This document shows, one piece after another, positions 16,683 to 24,839 of a DNA stretch of 64,000 nucleotides. The DNA lies in contig NZ_JOEE01000003.1 in the NCBI RefSeq assembly GCF_000720925.1, forward strand, positions 186,001 through 250,000, written 5' to 3'. The translations under genes were made by a program, and so were the position numbers. Position 1 is the first letter of the stretch. Each line of letters begins with the position of its first letter. The stretch comes from Phycicoccus jejuensis. Its GTDB lineage: Bacteria > Actinomycetota > Actinomycetes > Actinomycetales > Dermatophilaceae. Below the pieces are notes generated by a model. That model saw only the letters and a program-made list of their open reading frames with translations, searched no databases and was not told the DNA's origin.

Positions 16683-18173
16683 TCACTCTACGCACGCCTC
16701 GTACGGGACCACCGGGCGTGTGCCGTCGGGGCGGGGCGCCCCGAGGTAGGCGGCCTCGGTGGCCGTGGTCTCCGAGCTCTCCATCGAGAAGTCGGCCCCG
16801 AAGGCGAGCCCGAACTTGACGTTGAGCGCGAAGCCCTGGACGTCGGTCACCTTGTCGTAGGCGACGGTGCTGCTCGTGGCGTCGGTGTGCATGAGCATCG
16901 CGAACGGGTCGGACGGGTCGGCCACCGACGGGTCGACGGCGCCCAGCGAGACGAGACCGGGCCACTCGTAGTTGCCCGAGCCACCGAGCCAGTCCGTGAC
17001 GACCTGCTGCGTCGCGGCGTCGGAGGGGTCGAGGGCGAGCACGTTCTCGGTGACGACCACGTCACCGTCGGTCGTCCCTCCGCTGATGCTGCCGCCCCCG
17101 CTGGTCTTGTCGTCGCCGGAGCCGTTGCTCACCGTGCCGCCGCCCTTGCCGCCGCTGCTGTCGGTGACCTCGCTCGTGGAGACGATCTTCACCTGGGTGA
17201 TCTTGCCGTCGGCGTTCTTCGTGATGGCGAGGGACATGCCGACCATCGAGCCGTAGCCGCCGGTGGCCAGCCCGATCTGCGCCGTCAGCTTGGGGTTGAG
17301 CGTCATCGCGGTGACGTAGGTACGGGTGTCGTCCCGGGCGTCGTCGGGCGTGCCCTTGTTGTCGTTGGTCACGGTCCACTTGGAGTCGGCGCTCAGGGCC
17401 CCGGAGACGTTCTGCTCGGTCATCTTCGCCTCGGTCAGCGGCGCCGTCCCCGTCGTCGCGGAGATGCCCAGCTGGGCGTTGACCTCGCCGGTGACGGCGA
17501 TGCCACCGAAGGTGGTCGACGGCACGGGCGGCGGCTTGACGCCCTTGACCGGGCGCGGCACGCAGACGCCCATGCCGCACACCGGATGGGTCATCGACCA
17601 CTGGTCGAAGAGGTAGTCGTCGAGCTGCTTGCGGAAGCTGTCGGCCTGCGCCTTGGACTCGAAGTTCCACGTGCTGCCGTAGTCGAACTTCAGGCCGCCC
17701 CCGAAGTCGATCTTGGCGCCGGCCTCGAGCTGCCCCCAGGCGGCGTCGGCCCCGAAGCCGCCGGTGGCCCCGATCTCCGAGCCGTTGGTCGCCATCATCG
17801 TCACGGTGCCGTCGCTGTACTCGGTGACGACGAAGCCGGCGTTCTCGCCGATCTTGATGAAGCCGATCTTGATGACCGAGCTGTACTTGTCACCGGTCTC
17901 GTGGATGCGGCACTTGTCCGGCTCGAAGTCCTCGTCGGTCGGCGTGTCCTCCGGGCCCGCCTCCGTCGAGCCGCCGTCGCAGCCACCGCCCCCCGCCCCG
18001 GTGATGAGGCACCAGGCGCGGCGGATCTCGGGGTTGACCGCGGAGGAGTTGACCGTGAGCGCCAGCGCGGCGATGACGACACCCACGAGCAGGACGATGC
18101 CGACGTACTCGGCCGCGGTGGCTCCGCGTTCGCCGCGACGCCGCACCGCGCCCCCCGCGTCTCGCTGGTCCAT
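16683..18173 (-). CDS. Large pilin-leader surface protein (Flp/TadE-type N-terminus)
   Basis: A 496-residue protein whose first 45 residues look like a Flp or TadE prepilin: charged leader, predicted cleavage after Gly17 (GERG/ATAAEY with Glu at +5), then one span, YVGIVLLVGVVIAALALTV. The large remainder is extracellular, beginning with WCLITGAGGGGC. It contains a flexible Gly/Ser stretch near residues 370-395 and no enzyme motif that I know. Ordinary Flp pilins are about 60 residues. The prepilin peptidase at 32788-33486 could process it. A second protein of this build is at 33483-34772. GAGGG precedes ATG 18173. Confidence 0.75.
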   Translation of the reverse strand: MDQRDAGGAVRRRGERGATAAEYVGIVLLVGVVIAALALTVNSSAVNPEIRRAWCLITGAGGGGCDGGSTEAGPEDTPTDEDFEPDKCRIHETGDKYSSVIKIGFIKIGENAGFVVTEYSDGTVTMMATNGSEIGATGGFGADAAWGQLEAGAKIDFGGGLKFDYGSTWNFESKAQADSFRKQLDDYLFDQWSMTHPVCGMGVCVPRPVKGVKPPPVPSTTFGGIAVTGEVNAQLGISATTGTAPLTEAKMTEQNVSGALSADSKWTVTNDNKGTPDDARDDTRTYVTAMTLNPKLTAQIGLATGGYGSMVGMSLAITKNADGKITQVKIVSTSEVTDSSGGKGGGTVSNGSGDDKTSGGGSISGGTTDGDVVVTENVLALDPSDAATQQVVTDWLGGSGNYEWPGLVSLGAVDPSVADPSDPFAMLMHTDATSSTVAYDKVTDVQGFALNVKFGLAFGADFSMESSETTATEAAYLGAPRPDGTRPVVPYEACVE

Positions 18174-18279
18174 CCGACGGCCCTCCCCGAAGCTGCACTC
18201 GTGTCGGACGCCACGCTATGAGGCCGGCACCGTTGCGCCACAGGGTCCGGGGGCCTGCCCGGGCCCGGGCCCGAGGGCC

Positions 18280-18672
18280 TCAGTCCTCGCGTCCCCGGAG
18301 CCCGAGCAGCACCGCGCCGCACACGACGACGAACCAGACCACGACGTCCAGGACCGTTCCGAGAGAGGTCGATCCGGTCAGCCACACGCCGAACAGAGGG
18401 CCGCCCGCAGCGGCCGTGGCGGTCCACGTGAGGGGGTCGAGGACGACCGCACCGGTCAGCAGCGCGACGGGGACGACCGCCGACCACCACGGGCCGCGTC
18501 GGCCGACGACGAGGGCGACGACGGCCAGCCCGACGAGCGTCAGCACGCTCCGACCGACGACGGACGCCACCACGCTCGTCGTCGACGCACCCACCGCCAA
18601 CCCGAGCACCCCGAGGAGCCCCGCCCCCAGACCGCCGAGCAGGCACAGGCCGGACCATCCCGTCGTCCGCAC
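18280..18672 (-). CDS. Small membrane protein, 130 residues
   Basis: Four hydrophobic segments cover nearly the whole protein (GLCLLGGLGAGLLGVLGLAVG, then SVLTLVGLAVVALVVG, VPVALLTGAVVLDPL and VLDVVVWFVVVCGAVLLGL). No conserved family motif recognised. GTG 18672 has GAGAGGGG seven bases upstream. It lies between the large pilin-like gene and the duplicated OmpA/lipoprotein module, and may belong to the Tad-associated surface set. Confidence 0.6.
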   Translation of the reverse strand: MRTTGWSGLCLLGGLGAGLLGVLGLAVGASTTSVVASVVGRSVLTLVGLAVVALVVGRRGPWWSAVVPVALLTGAVVLDPLTWTATAAAGGPLFGVWLTGSTSLGTVLDVVVWFVVVCGAVLLGLRGRED

Positions 18673-18783
18673 GTCGGCACCCCTCTCCCCGTCCGCTGTT
18701 CCTGCGGGCCGATCCTGTCACGCGCCCTCGTCGAGAACGTCGACGCCGCCCCGGCGCCGTCGGCGCGAGGTAGTCTCGGGCGC

Positions 18784-19575
18784 GTGGGAGGAGGACGGAC
18801 GGGGGCGCTGGCCGCATGCGTGGCGACTGCCGCCTGCGTGGCCCTCGCGCTCTCCGTCCCCGCGTCCGCCGTCCCGCGCGACGTCCCGGTCGGCACCGGG
18901 GTGCCCGTCCTCGGGCAGGTGCTCGTCAGCGGGCTCGGTCAGGGCGAGGAGCGGCCACCCTCGATGGTCGTCACGGTGCACGCCGTGCGACGGACCGAGG
19001 GAGCCACGATCCTCTACTACTCCGTGGGGTTCGCCGGCGAGGCGCCGGACCCGGAGGTCCTGCCGGTCACCGCGTACGGCTCCGGCCTCGACACCTTCGG
19101 CACGCTGCAGGCCTCCTCCGGCGCGACGTTCATGGACACCGCCGCCCTCGTCGACGGGCCCGGGAAGCGCTCGTACGGCGCACTGCGCACCGCGGCCGGC
19201 CGCGCGGTCGCCGCACCGCCCCCGGTCGCGGGGACCGACCGCGTCCGCCTCTCCGGCCGGGCCGTCATGCAGTGGGTCGCGCTCGCCCCGGTCCCGGCGA
19301 AGGTCAGGACGGTCGACGTCCTCGTCGGCAGCGCCTTCGTCCCGGGCATCCCCGTCGGCGACGGGCTCCTGGAGCCGACCGTCGAGGACCCGGCACCGGT
19401 GGTGGGGACGGGATGGCCCCGCGTCGACACCGTGGCCATCGGCGGGGCGCGCGCGGACGCCACGATCAAGACCCTCCAGGTGCACGTGGCCCGCCGCCCC
19501 GTCGCGAGCCCGCCCCCGGAGCCGACCGCCAGCCCCGGCGCGTCTCCCTCCCCGACGGCGAGCCCCGCCCCGTGA
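18784..19575 (+). CDS. Secreted protein, paralogue of the OmpA-module N-terminal domain
   Basis: A 263-residue exported protein: a signal peptide of about 28 residues ending in VPASA, then a domain that matches the first two thirds of the product at 20233-21297. Shared segments are VPVLGQ, EGATILYYSVG, TVDVLVGSAF and LEPTV..PAP.VGTGWP. The C-terminus is a Pro/Ser/Ala tail instead of an OmpA domain, so it probably interacts with the wall passively. GTG 18784 has no ribosome site, but TAGTCT lies seven bases before it, consistent with leaderless transcription. Its stop overlaps the lipoprotein gene that follows. Confidence 0.75.
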   Translation: MGGGRTGALAACVATAACVALALSVPASAVPRDVPVGTGVPVLGQVLVSGLGQGEERPPSMVVTVHAVRRTEGATILYYSVGFAGEAPDPEVLPVTAYGSGLDTFGTLQASSGATFMDTAALVDGPGKRSYGALRTAAGRAVAAPPPVAGTDRVRLSGRAVMQWVALAPVPAKVRTVDVLVGSAFVPGIPVGDGLLEPTVEDPAPVVGTGWPRVDTVAIGGARADATIKTLQVHVARRPVASPPPEPTASPGASPSPTASPAP

Positions 19576-20135
19576 GCCGCCGCCCCACTCTGCTGCGCAC
19601 AGCCGTCACCGCCCTCGCGGCAGCCCTCGCCCTCGGCGGGTGCACCGCCGACGAGGGGACCCCGGCGCCCGAGCCCAGCCTAACGCTCGCCAAGAGCCCC
19701 ACCCCCACCGACGTCGGCCCCACCGCCGACTTCCTCGACGTCGAGGAGGACCGCCCCCTCGCGACGACCCCGGCGCGCGACGACTCCTCCTACTCCGGGG
19801 CGACCTTCGCCATCCTGGAGGTCCGCAGCACCGAGCGCTCGACGCTCGTCGTGTGGTCAGCCACGCACCCCCGGACGCTCTCGGCCGGGTCGGACTTCGA
19901 CGTGACGGCGTGGCGCAACTTCCCGGTGCTCTCCACGAAGTCCAGGGCGTACTCGGTGCTGACCTACGAGGCCACGACGGGGCAGGTGGAGTGCGCCTGC
20001 GTCGACATGCGGGCGATGCGCGCCGAGCCGAACCCCCAGGGCGCGCTGTACCCGCCGCTGCCCGCGGACACCGCGTCGGTGACGCTCACCTCCCCCTGGT
20101 TCCGCGACGTCACCGTGCCGGTCACCCACGGGTAG
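19572..20135 (+). CDS. Lipoprotein, first copy of a duplicated pair
   Basis: 187 residues with a lipoprotein signal (lipobox LGGC at about residues 21-24) followed by a Pro/Thr-rich spacer. The globular part ends in LYPPLPADTASVTLTSPWF and DVTVPVT. The same ending, slightly changed, occurs in the lipoprotein at 21306-21902, so both derive from one duplication that included the upstream gene. GTG 19572 overlaps the preceding stop (GTGA). Function unknown; membrane anchoring outside the cell next to a wall-binding partner suggests an envelope complex. Confidence 0.75.
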   Translation: MSRRPTLLRTAVTALAAALALGGCTADEGTPAPEPSLTLAKSPTPTDVGPTADFLDVEEDRPLATTPARDDSSYSGATFAILEVRSTERSTLVVWSATHPRTLSAGSDFDVTAWRNFPVLSTKSRAYSVLTYEATTGQVECACVDMRAMRAEPNPQGALYPPLPADTASVTLTSPWFRDVTVPVTHG

Positions 20136-20232
20136 CCGGGACCCGTCCGGTCCGGAGGCTGGCCCTTCCGTTCTCGGCCCGGGTCAGTAGGGTGGCGACG
20201 GATCCATTCGCCATCGAGGGGGAACCGCCGCG

Positions 20233-21297
20233 ATGAAGACCCTTGCCACCGTGCTCGCCACGGCCGCCGCGCTGGCGTGCGCGGTGCCGGCCGTGGCCGC
20301 CACCGCGCCGCCGTTGCCGAGCGTGCCCGACGTCCCGGTCCTGGGTCAGGCGTGGATCGGCAACGTCACCGACCAGCGCCTCGCCGTCCTCTCGGTCCAC
20401 GGCGTGCGCCGGGTCGAGGGGGCGACCGTGCTCTACTACTCGCTCGGCCTGCGCAGCGAGGACCGCAGCGGCGCCGACGCGGCGTTCTTCAGCTCCTACG
20501 GCAACGGGAACTACTACGCGCTCAACCAGAACGGGTCCAGCGGGCTGCAGTGCACCGCCGCGGCCATCGACGTCTCCGGGGGCCTGGCCTACAGCGCCCT
20601 GAAGACCGACGAGGTCGGCCGGTGCATCTCCACCAACAACCTCGAGCTCGAGGCCCCGCGCGACCAGCTCGGCCGCGCGACCGTGGGCTGGGTGCTCCTC
20701 GCGCCGGTCCCGCAGGACGTCACCACCGTCGACGTGCTCGTCGGCTCCTCCCTCGTGCAGGGCGTGCCCGTCGAGGACGGCGCGCTCGAACCCACGGTCG
20801 CCGAGCCCGCCCCCGCGGTCGGGACCGGCTGGCCGACGGTCGACACCTCGCGGGTGGCCGAGGCCGTCGACCCCGAGGGCGCGGTCTTCGACCTGCGCAG
20901 CCAGGTGCAGGACGTCAAGAAGAAGGTCACCCAGGCCAAGCGCGACGGGCGGGAGGAGCTCGAGCTCGACGCCTCGGTCCTGTTCGCCACCGACAAGGCG
21001 ACGCTGACCAAGGCCGCGACCGGCATCATCGCCGAGGTCGCGAAGCAGATCACCGCCGCCGGCAGCACCGGCACGATCACCGTCACCGGCCACACCGACA
21101 GCAACGCCGGCGAGGCCTACAACCTCGACCTGTCGAAGAGGCGCGCGGCCGCCGTCGCGAAGGCCCTCGCCCCCCGCATCCCCGAGGGCATCAGGATCAC
21201 CCCCGTCGGCAAGGGCGAGAGCGAGCCCATCGCCGACAACGGCAGCGCCGAGGGGCGCGCCCTCAACCGCCGCGTGACGATCACCCTGCCCCAGTGA
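20233..21297 (+). CDS. Secreted protein with C-terminal OmpA peptidoglycan-binding domain
   Basis: 354 residues. An AVAA-type signal peptide (about 1-23) is followed by a domain shared with the product at 18784-19575. A coiled charged linker comes next, then an OmpA C-terminal domain from about residue 238. That domain has LDASVLFATDKATLT, VTGHTDSNAG and LDLSKRRAAAVAKAL, keeping the Asp and Arg that bind diaminopimelate in peptidoglycan. Actinobacteria lack a typical outer membrane, so the domain should tether the protein to the wall. ATG 20233 is preceded by GAGGGGGAA. OmpA-domain proteins accompany many Tad loci. Confidence 0.85.
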   Translation: MKTLATVLATAAALACAVPAVAATAPPLPSVPDVPVLGQAWIGNVTDQRLAVLSVHGVRRVEGATVLYYSLGLRSEDRSGADAAFFSSYGNGNYYALNQNGSSGLQCTAAAIDVSGGLAYSALKTDEVGRCISTNNLELEAPRDQLGRATVGWVLLAPVPQDVTTVDVLVGSSLVQGVPVEDGALEPTVAEPAPAVGTGWPTVDTSRVAEAVDPEGAVFDLRSQVQDVKKKVTQAKRDGREELELDASVLFATDKATLTKAATGIIAEVAKQITAAGSTGTITVTGHTDSNAGEAYNLDLSKRRAAAVAKALAPRIPEGIRITPVGKGESEPIADNGSAEGRALNRRVTITLPQ

Positions 21298-21305
21298 GGA
21301 ATTCG

Positions 21306-21902
21306 ATGACCCGCCGCCCCCTCGCCGCACTCGCCGGCGCCACGCTGGTCGCCGCCGTCCTCGGCGGGTGCACCGACGACCCGGCACCCACCGACCCCAG
21401 CCCCTCGGGCACCGGCACGGCATCCGGCGGCCCGAGCGCCAGCGCCTCCCCGACCCCGCAGGACCGCTCCGCGGCCGTCGTCGACGGCGCCGCCCCCCTG
21501 GCCGAGATCGCCACCACCAAGGCCAAGGCCTCCTCCTCCTTCGAGGGCGCGACCTTCGGCTTCTACCGGCTCACCCGCTCCGACTCCTCGACCCTGCTCG
21601 TGTGGCGCGTCACCGGCGGTGACGGCTCCAGCAGCGCCCGCGACGCCAACATCCGCTTCTGGGAGAAGTACCCCGTGATGGTGACCGGCGGCAAGAAGTA
21701 CTCCGTGGTCACCTTCGACAAGCAGGACGACGGCTGGTCCGCCCTCTCCGACCCCGCCCTGCGCCTCTCCCAGGGCGTCGAGAGCCCCCCGGTCTCCGCC
21801 CTCTACCCGCCGCTGCCCGCCGGCACCACCGAGGTCACCCTGACCAGCCCCTGGTTCGACGACGTCACGGTCCCCGTCACCGACGCGGCCACGACCGGCT
21901 GA
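21306..21902 (+). CDS. Lipoprotein, second copy of a duplicated pair
   Basis: 198 residues. Lipobox LGGC at about residues 20-23, a Ser/Thr/Pro-rich spacer, then a domain with SSFEGATFGFYRLTRSDSST and the ending LYPPLPAGTTEVTLTSPWF. This matches the first copy at 19572-20135 in both position and sequence. ATG 21306 has GAGGA five bases upstream and lies eight bases after the OmpA-domain gene. A strong hairpin terminator follows at 21928. Confidence 0.78.
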   Translation: MTRRPLAALAGATLVAAVLGGCTDDPAPTDPSPSGTGTASGGPSASASPTPQDRSAAVVDGAAPLAEIATTKAKASSSFEGATFGFYRLTRSDSSTLLVWRVTGGDGSSSARDANIRFWEKYPVMVTGGKKYSVVTFDKQDDGWSALSDPALRLSQGVESPPVSALYPPLPAGTTEVTLTSPWFDDVTVPVTDAATTG

Positions 21903-21927
21903 GCCGGCGGCTTCCGGCGCACGACAG

Positions 21928-21959
21928 CGGCCCCGGCCTCCGTGAGGAGGCCGGGGCCG
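21928..21959. terminator. Bidirectional hairpin terminator
   Basis: A 14-bp perfect stem with loop GTGA lies between the convergent lipoprotein gene and the TadG-like gene. There is no T run, which is usual for high-GC actinobacterial terminators. It could serve both strands. Confidence 0.7.
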
Positions 21960-21979
21960 TGACGCAGGCCGCGCGTCCC

Positions 21980-22576
21980 CTACTCGCGCAGCGTGACCCG
22001 GAACATCTTCTTGACCTCGGCGACCGTGGTCAGCAGGGTGACGTTCCCGGTGGTGTCGACGTACACCCGGACCGTGACGTCGCCGCAGTCGGCGGTCGTC
22101 TCGTAGCCGGTGGTCGAGCCGGGCACCGCGACGACGATGCACGGCCCGAGCCGGCGACCGGTCTGCGCGACGGCGTCGGCGCTCTCGCGCCGGCCGGTCT
22201 CGGTGACGAAGTCGCTCCGCACGCTGACCTCGACGCGGTCGGCCAGCGGGTAGTAGCAGTACGTGGTGACGTCGGTCGAGTTGCGGGACGCGAAGGACTG
22301 CGCGCGCCCTTGGCCGTCGCCACAGCTCCAGAAGCCGCGCGGGACGCGCGACTGGAGCGAGCGCACGATGTTGTCGTAGGCGTCCTCGCGCACCTGCTGG
22401 GCGCCGGCGAGGGCGGCCGCGTCGGCGCCCGACTGGATCTTGCTGACCTCGCTGCTCACCTTGCCGGTCCGGAACACGATGCCGAGGGCGGCCGCGACGA
22501 GGACGAGCACGACGACGATGGCCACGGCCGTGACGGCCTGGCCCTCCTCACGACGACGGCGGCGCTCCTGCACCAT
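21980..22576 (-). CDS. TadG-like pilus assembly protein
   Basis: 198 residues. A charged start (MVQERRRRREEGQAVTAV) leads into one hydrophobic span, followed by ADAAALAGAQQVREDAYD, the hallmark of TadG and related minor pseudopilins. The remaining domain is extracellular with four cysteines, probably disulfide-linked. The leader lacks Glu at position +5, unlike the other pilin-type proteins here, so cleavage by the prepilin peptidase is uncertain. ATG 22576 has GGGGAGG upstream and follows flp by 95 bases. Confidence 0.82.
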   Translation of the reverse strand: MVQERRRRREEGQAVTAVAIVVVLVLVAAALGIVFRTGKVSSEVSKIQSGADAAALAGAQQVREDAYDNIVRSLQSRVPRGFWSCGDGQGRAQSFASRNSTDVTTYCYYPLADRVEVSVRSDFVTETGRRESADAVAQTGRRLGPCIVVAVPGSTTGYETTADCGDVTVRVYVDTTGNVTLLTTVAEVKKMFRVTLRE

Positions 22577-22671
22577 GCCGGCCTCCCCTCGAACGGTGCG
22601 GGTGGTGTCGACCCCGGACGCGCGGATCGCCGGGGCGGGTCCTGAGACCCCGCCCCGGCGACCCGCTCACA

Positions 22672-22875
22672 TCACTTGGCGCCGGTGATGTTGTCCCAGG
22701 CGCTCTTGATCTTGGTGCCCACGTCGGCACCGGTCACGACGCCGTAGATGGCGGCGATGACGACACCGGCGACGAGGGCCATGCCCAGGTACTCCAGCGA
22801 GTTCTGGCCGGCCTCGCGGCGGTCCTTGAGGGTGGCGGCGAGGGTGGTGTAGCGAGCGGCGAGCTGGTGGGTCAT
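22672..22875 (-). CDS. flp: Flp pilin subunit
   Basis: The 67-residue major pilin of the Tad system. It has a charged leader (MTHQLAARYTTLAATLKDRR) and the cleavage site EAG/QNSLEYLG with Glu at +5 and Tyr at +6. The hydrophobic helix GMALVAGVVIAAIYGVVTG follows, and a short C-terminus DNITGAK. ATG 22875 has AAGGAG six bases upstream. The 132-base gap to the response regulator gene contains TAGCGT on the minus strand (22941-22946), a plausible -10 box, so flp is probably expressed separately and more strongly than the assembly genes. Confidence 0.92.
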   Translation of the reverse strand: MTHQLAARYTTLAATLKDRREAGQNSLEYLGMALVAGVVIAAIYGVVTGADVGTKIKSAWDNITGAK

Positions 22876-23007
22876 GGCGTTCTCCTTGGTCCTGATCCCC
22901 GGTGTCCGAGGGCCTGCGGTCCTCGTTCTTGACACCCTGAACGCTACGGACGGGCGAGGGACGGGCACAGGGTCCGCAGGCCCAGCACCGGGCCCAATCC
23001 GTCCCGG

Positions 23008-23643
23008 TCAGGGCCCGGGCCGGGTCCCCAGCCAGGCCACGATCGCCTCGGCCCGGGTGGTCACGGCCAGCCGCGGGAAGATCTGGTTGATGTGGTTCTT
23101 CACCGTCTTCTCGGAGAGGAACAGCTCGCGGGCGATCGCCCCGTTGGTCTTGCCGGCGGCGACGAGGTCCATGACCTCCGCCTGCCGCTCGGAGAGGTCG
23201 AACCGGGCCCGCCCGGTCGGTCCCGCGACCGGTACCCGGCCTCCGCGCAGGGCCGCCAGCGCGGGCCCCGACAGGCTGCCCGTCCCCTCCGCGGCGGCCC
23301 GCACCATCGCTCCCAGGCGGTCGGCGTCGAAGGTCCCGTGCACGAGGTAGCCCACGGCGCCCTCGTCCAGGGCGGCGAGGACGACGTCGCTCTCGTCGGA
23401 GAAGGTGAGCATGAGCACGTGCGAGACCTCGGAGATCTCGCGCACGACCGAGACACCGTCGCGCACCGGCATCCGCACGTCGAGCAGGACGACGTCGGGT
23501 CGGGTCTCGCGGACCCGGGCCAGGGCCTCGACGCCGTCCCCGGCCTCGGCGACGATCTCGAGCTGGTCGTCGGTCTCGACGAGCGAGCGGATCCCCCGCC
23601 GCATCACCGCGCTGTCGTCGACGATGCACACCGTCCAGGCCAT
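23008..23643 (-). CDS. NarL/FixJ-family response regulator in the tad operon
   Basis: 211 residues: receiver domain (CIVDDSAVMRRG, phosphoacceptor Asp in VVLLDVRMP, then LTFSDE) and a C-terminal LuxR-type HTH (DLSERQAEVMDLVAAGKTNGAI). The usual receiver lysine (YLLKG) is replaced by His in GYLVHGTF, a variation on the switch residue. It starts at ATG 23643, sharing one base with the histidine kinase stop, and closes the tad operon. It likely controls flp or the operon in response to the adjacent kinase. Confidence 0.9.
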   Translation of the reverse strand: MAWTVCIVDDSAVMRRGIRSLVETDDQLEIVAEAGDGVEALARVRETRPDVVLLDVRMPVRDGVSVVREISEVSHVLMLTFSDESDVVLAALDEGAVGYLVHGTFDADRLGAMVRAAAEGTGSLSGPALAALRGGRVPVAGPTGRARFDLSERQAEVMDLVAAGKTNGAIARELFLSEKTVKNHINQIFPRLAVTTRAEAIVAWLGTRPGP

Positions 23644-24839
23644 CAGGCCACCACCTCTCGTTGGTCCTTCTCGACGAGGCCTCGGCGGTTGACCTCGAAG
23701 GTCACCGTCGTCCCCTGCCCCGGTCGGGTCTCGTGGCGGAAGCTCCCGCCGACCCCCGCCATCCGTTCCGCCATGCCGACGACCCCGAAGTGCCCGCGCG
23801 CGGGAGAGGCGGCGACGAACGCCGGCTCGCTGCCGGCGCCGTCGTCGCTGACGACGAGCATGAGCCGGTCGGCACCCGCGGCCTCGAGGACCACCCGGAC
23901 GGTGCACCGGCCGGCGTGCTGCCGCACGTTGTCGAGGGCCTCCCGCAACCCCATGAGCAGCTCGTAGCGCACGTGCCCGTCCGTGACGTCGACCGGGGCC
24001 AGCCGGGTGACGCAGCGCCGGCCCGTCGAGGACCGCCACTCGTCGACGACCTGGGCCACGGTGTCGCTGAACGACAGCTCGGCGACCGGGGTCCGCAGCT
24101 CACCCATGAGCTCGCGCACCTGGGCGATGACGAGGGTGCAGTCCTGCTCGAGCTCGCGGGCCCGGGCCACCGCGACGTCGGTGTCGCGGTGCAGGTGGTG
24201 CGGGATGCTCGACGCGGTGAGGGCCATCGCCTGGAGCGACTTGGCGATGGTGTCGTGCATCTCGCGGGCGATCCGGCCGCGCTCCTGCGAGGTGGCCGCC
24301 GCCGACATCGCGTCACGCAGCGAGGCCTGCGCCCGGGCCTCGGCGTGCCCGGAGCGCCGGATGGCCAGGCCGAGCAGCCAGAGCGTGACGAACACCGCCG
24401 GCACGACGACCACGTAGGCGACGAGACCTGCGTCGTCGATCGGCCGGCCCGTGAGCAGCACCAGGTCGATGGCCACCGTGAAGAGCACGACGAGCAGTCC
24501 CGGCGCCACGGGCAGCCAGAGACCGACGAGCAGCGCAGAGGTCGCGAGCGCGAGGACGAAGGGGGTGTCGACCCCGACGAGCGCCACGACGACGGCGACG
24601 AGGACGACGTCGAGCAGGACGAGCAACGGGTGCCGCATCAGCAGCACCCGGACCCGCGGCGAGCTGAGCGCGAGGTAGGACACGCCCGCGGCCGCGACGA
24701 CGCCGAGGGCCCCCAGGCCGTCGCCGCGCGCGACCCACGCGAGCTCGAGGAGGAACAGCAGCGCGAGGCGCACGAGGAGGGCCACCTGGGCGACCCGCAG
24801 CTGCAGCCGCGTCGGCGGCAGCGCGCCCTCAGAGACCAC
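23643..24839 (-). CDS. Sensor histidine kinase in the tad operon
   Basis: 398 residues. About five to six N-terminal spans form a membrane sensor. The DHp helix has the phosphoacceptor in GRIAREMHDTIAKSLQAM, as in NarL-partner (HisKA_3) kinases. A HATPase domain follows with ALDNVRQHA and DDGAGS, ending in GQGTTVTFEV. GTG 24839 overlaps the end of tadC by 11 bases, so the kinase is translated as part of the tad operon. The signal is unknown. Confidence 0.9.
   Translation of the reverse strand: MVSEGALPPTRLQLRVAQVALLVRLALLFLLELAWVARGDGLGALGVVAAAGVSYLALSSPRVRVLLMRHPLLVLLDVVLVAVVVALVGVDTPFVLALATSALLVGLWLPVAPGLLVVLFTVAIDLVLLTGRPIDDAGLVAYVVVVPAVFVTLWLLGLAIRRSGHAEARAQASLRDAMSAAATSQERGRIAREMHDTIAKSLQAMALTASSIPHHLHRDTDVAVARARELEQDCTLVIAQVRELMGELRTPVAELSFSDTVAQVVDEWRSSTGRRCVTRLAPVDVTDGHVRYELLMGLREALDNVRQHAGRCTVRVVLEAAGADRLMLVVSDDGAGSEPAFVAASPARGHFGVVGMAERMAGVGGSFRHETRPGQGTTVTFEVNRRGLVEKDQREVVA

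Noticed and set aside
20233..21297. OmpA domain as evidence for a Gram-negative outer membrane or contamination
   Set aside because: The OmpA domain binds peptidoglycan and occurs in Tad-linked actinobacterial proteins; composition and neighbours match the rest of the window.
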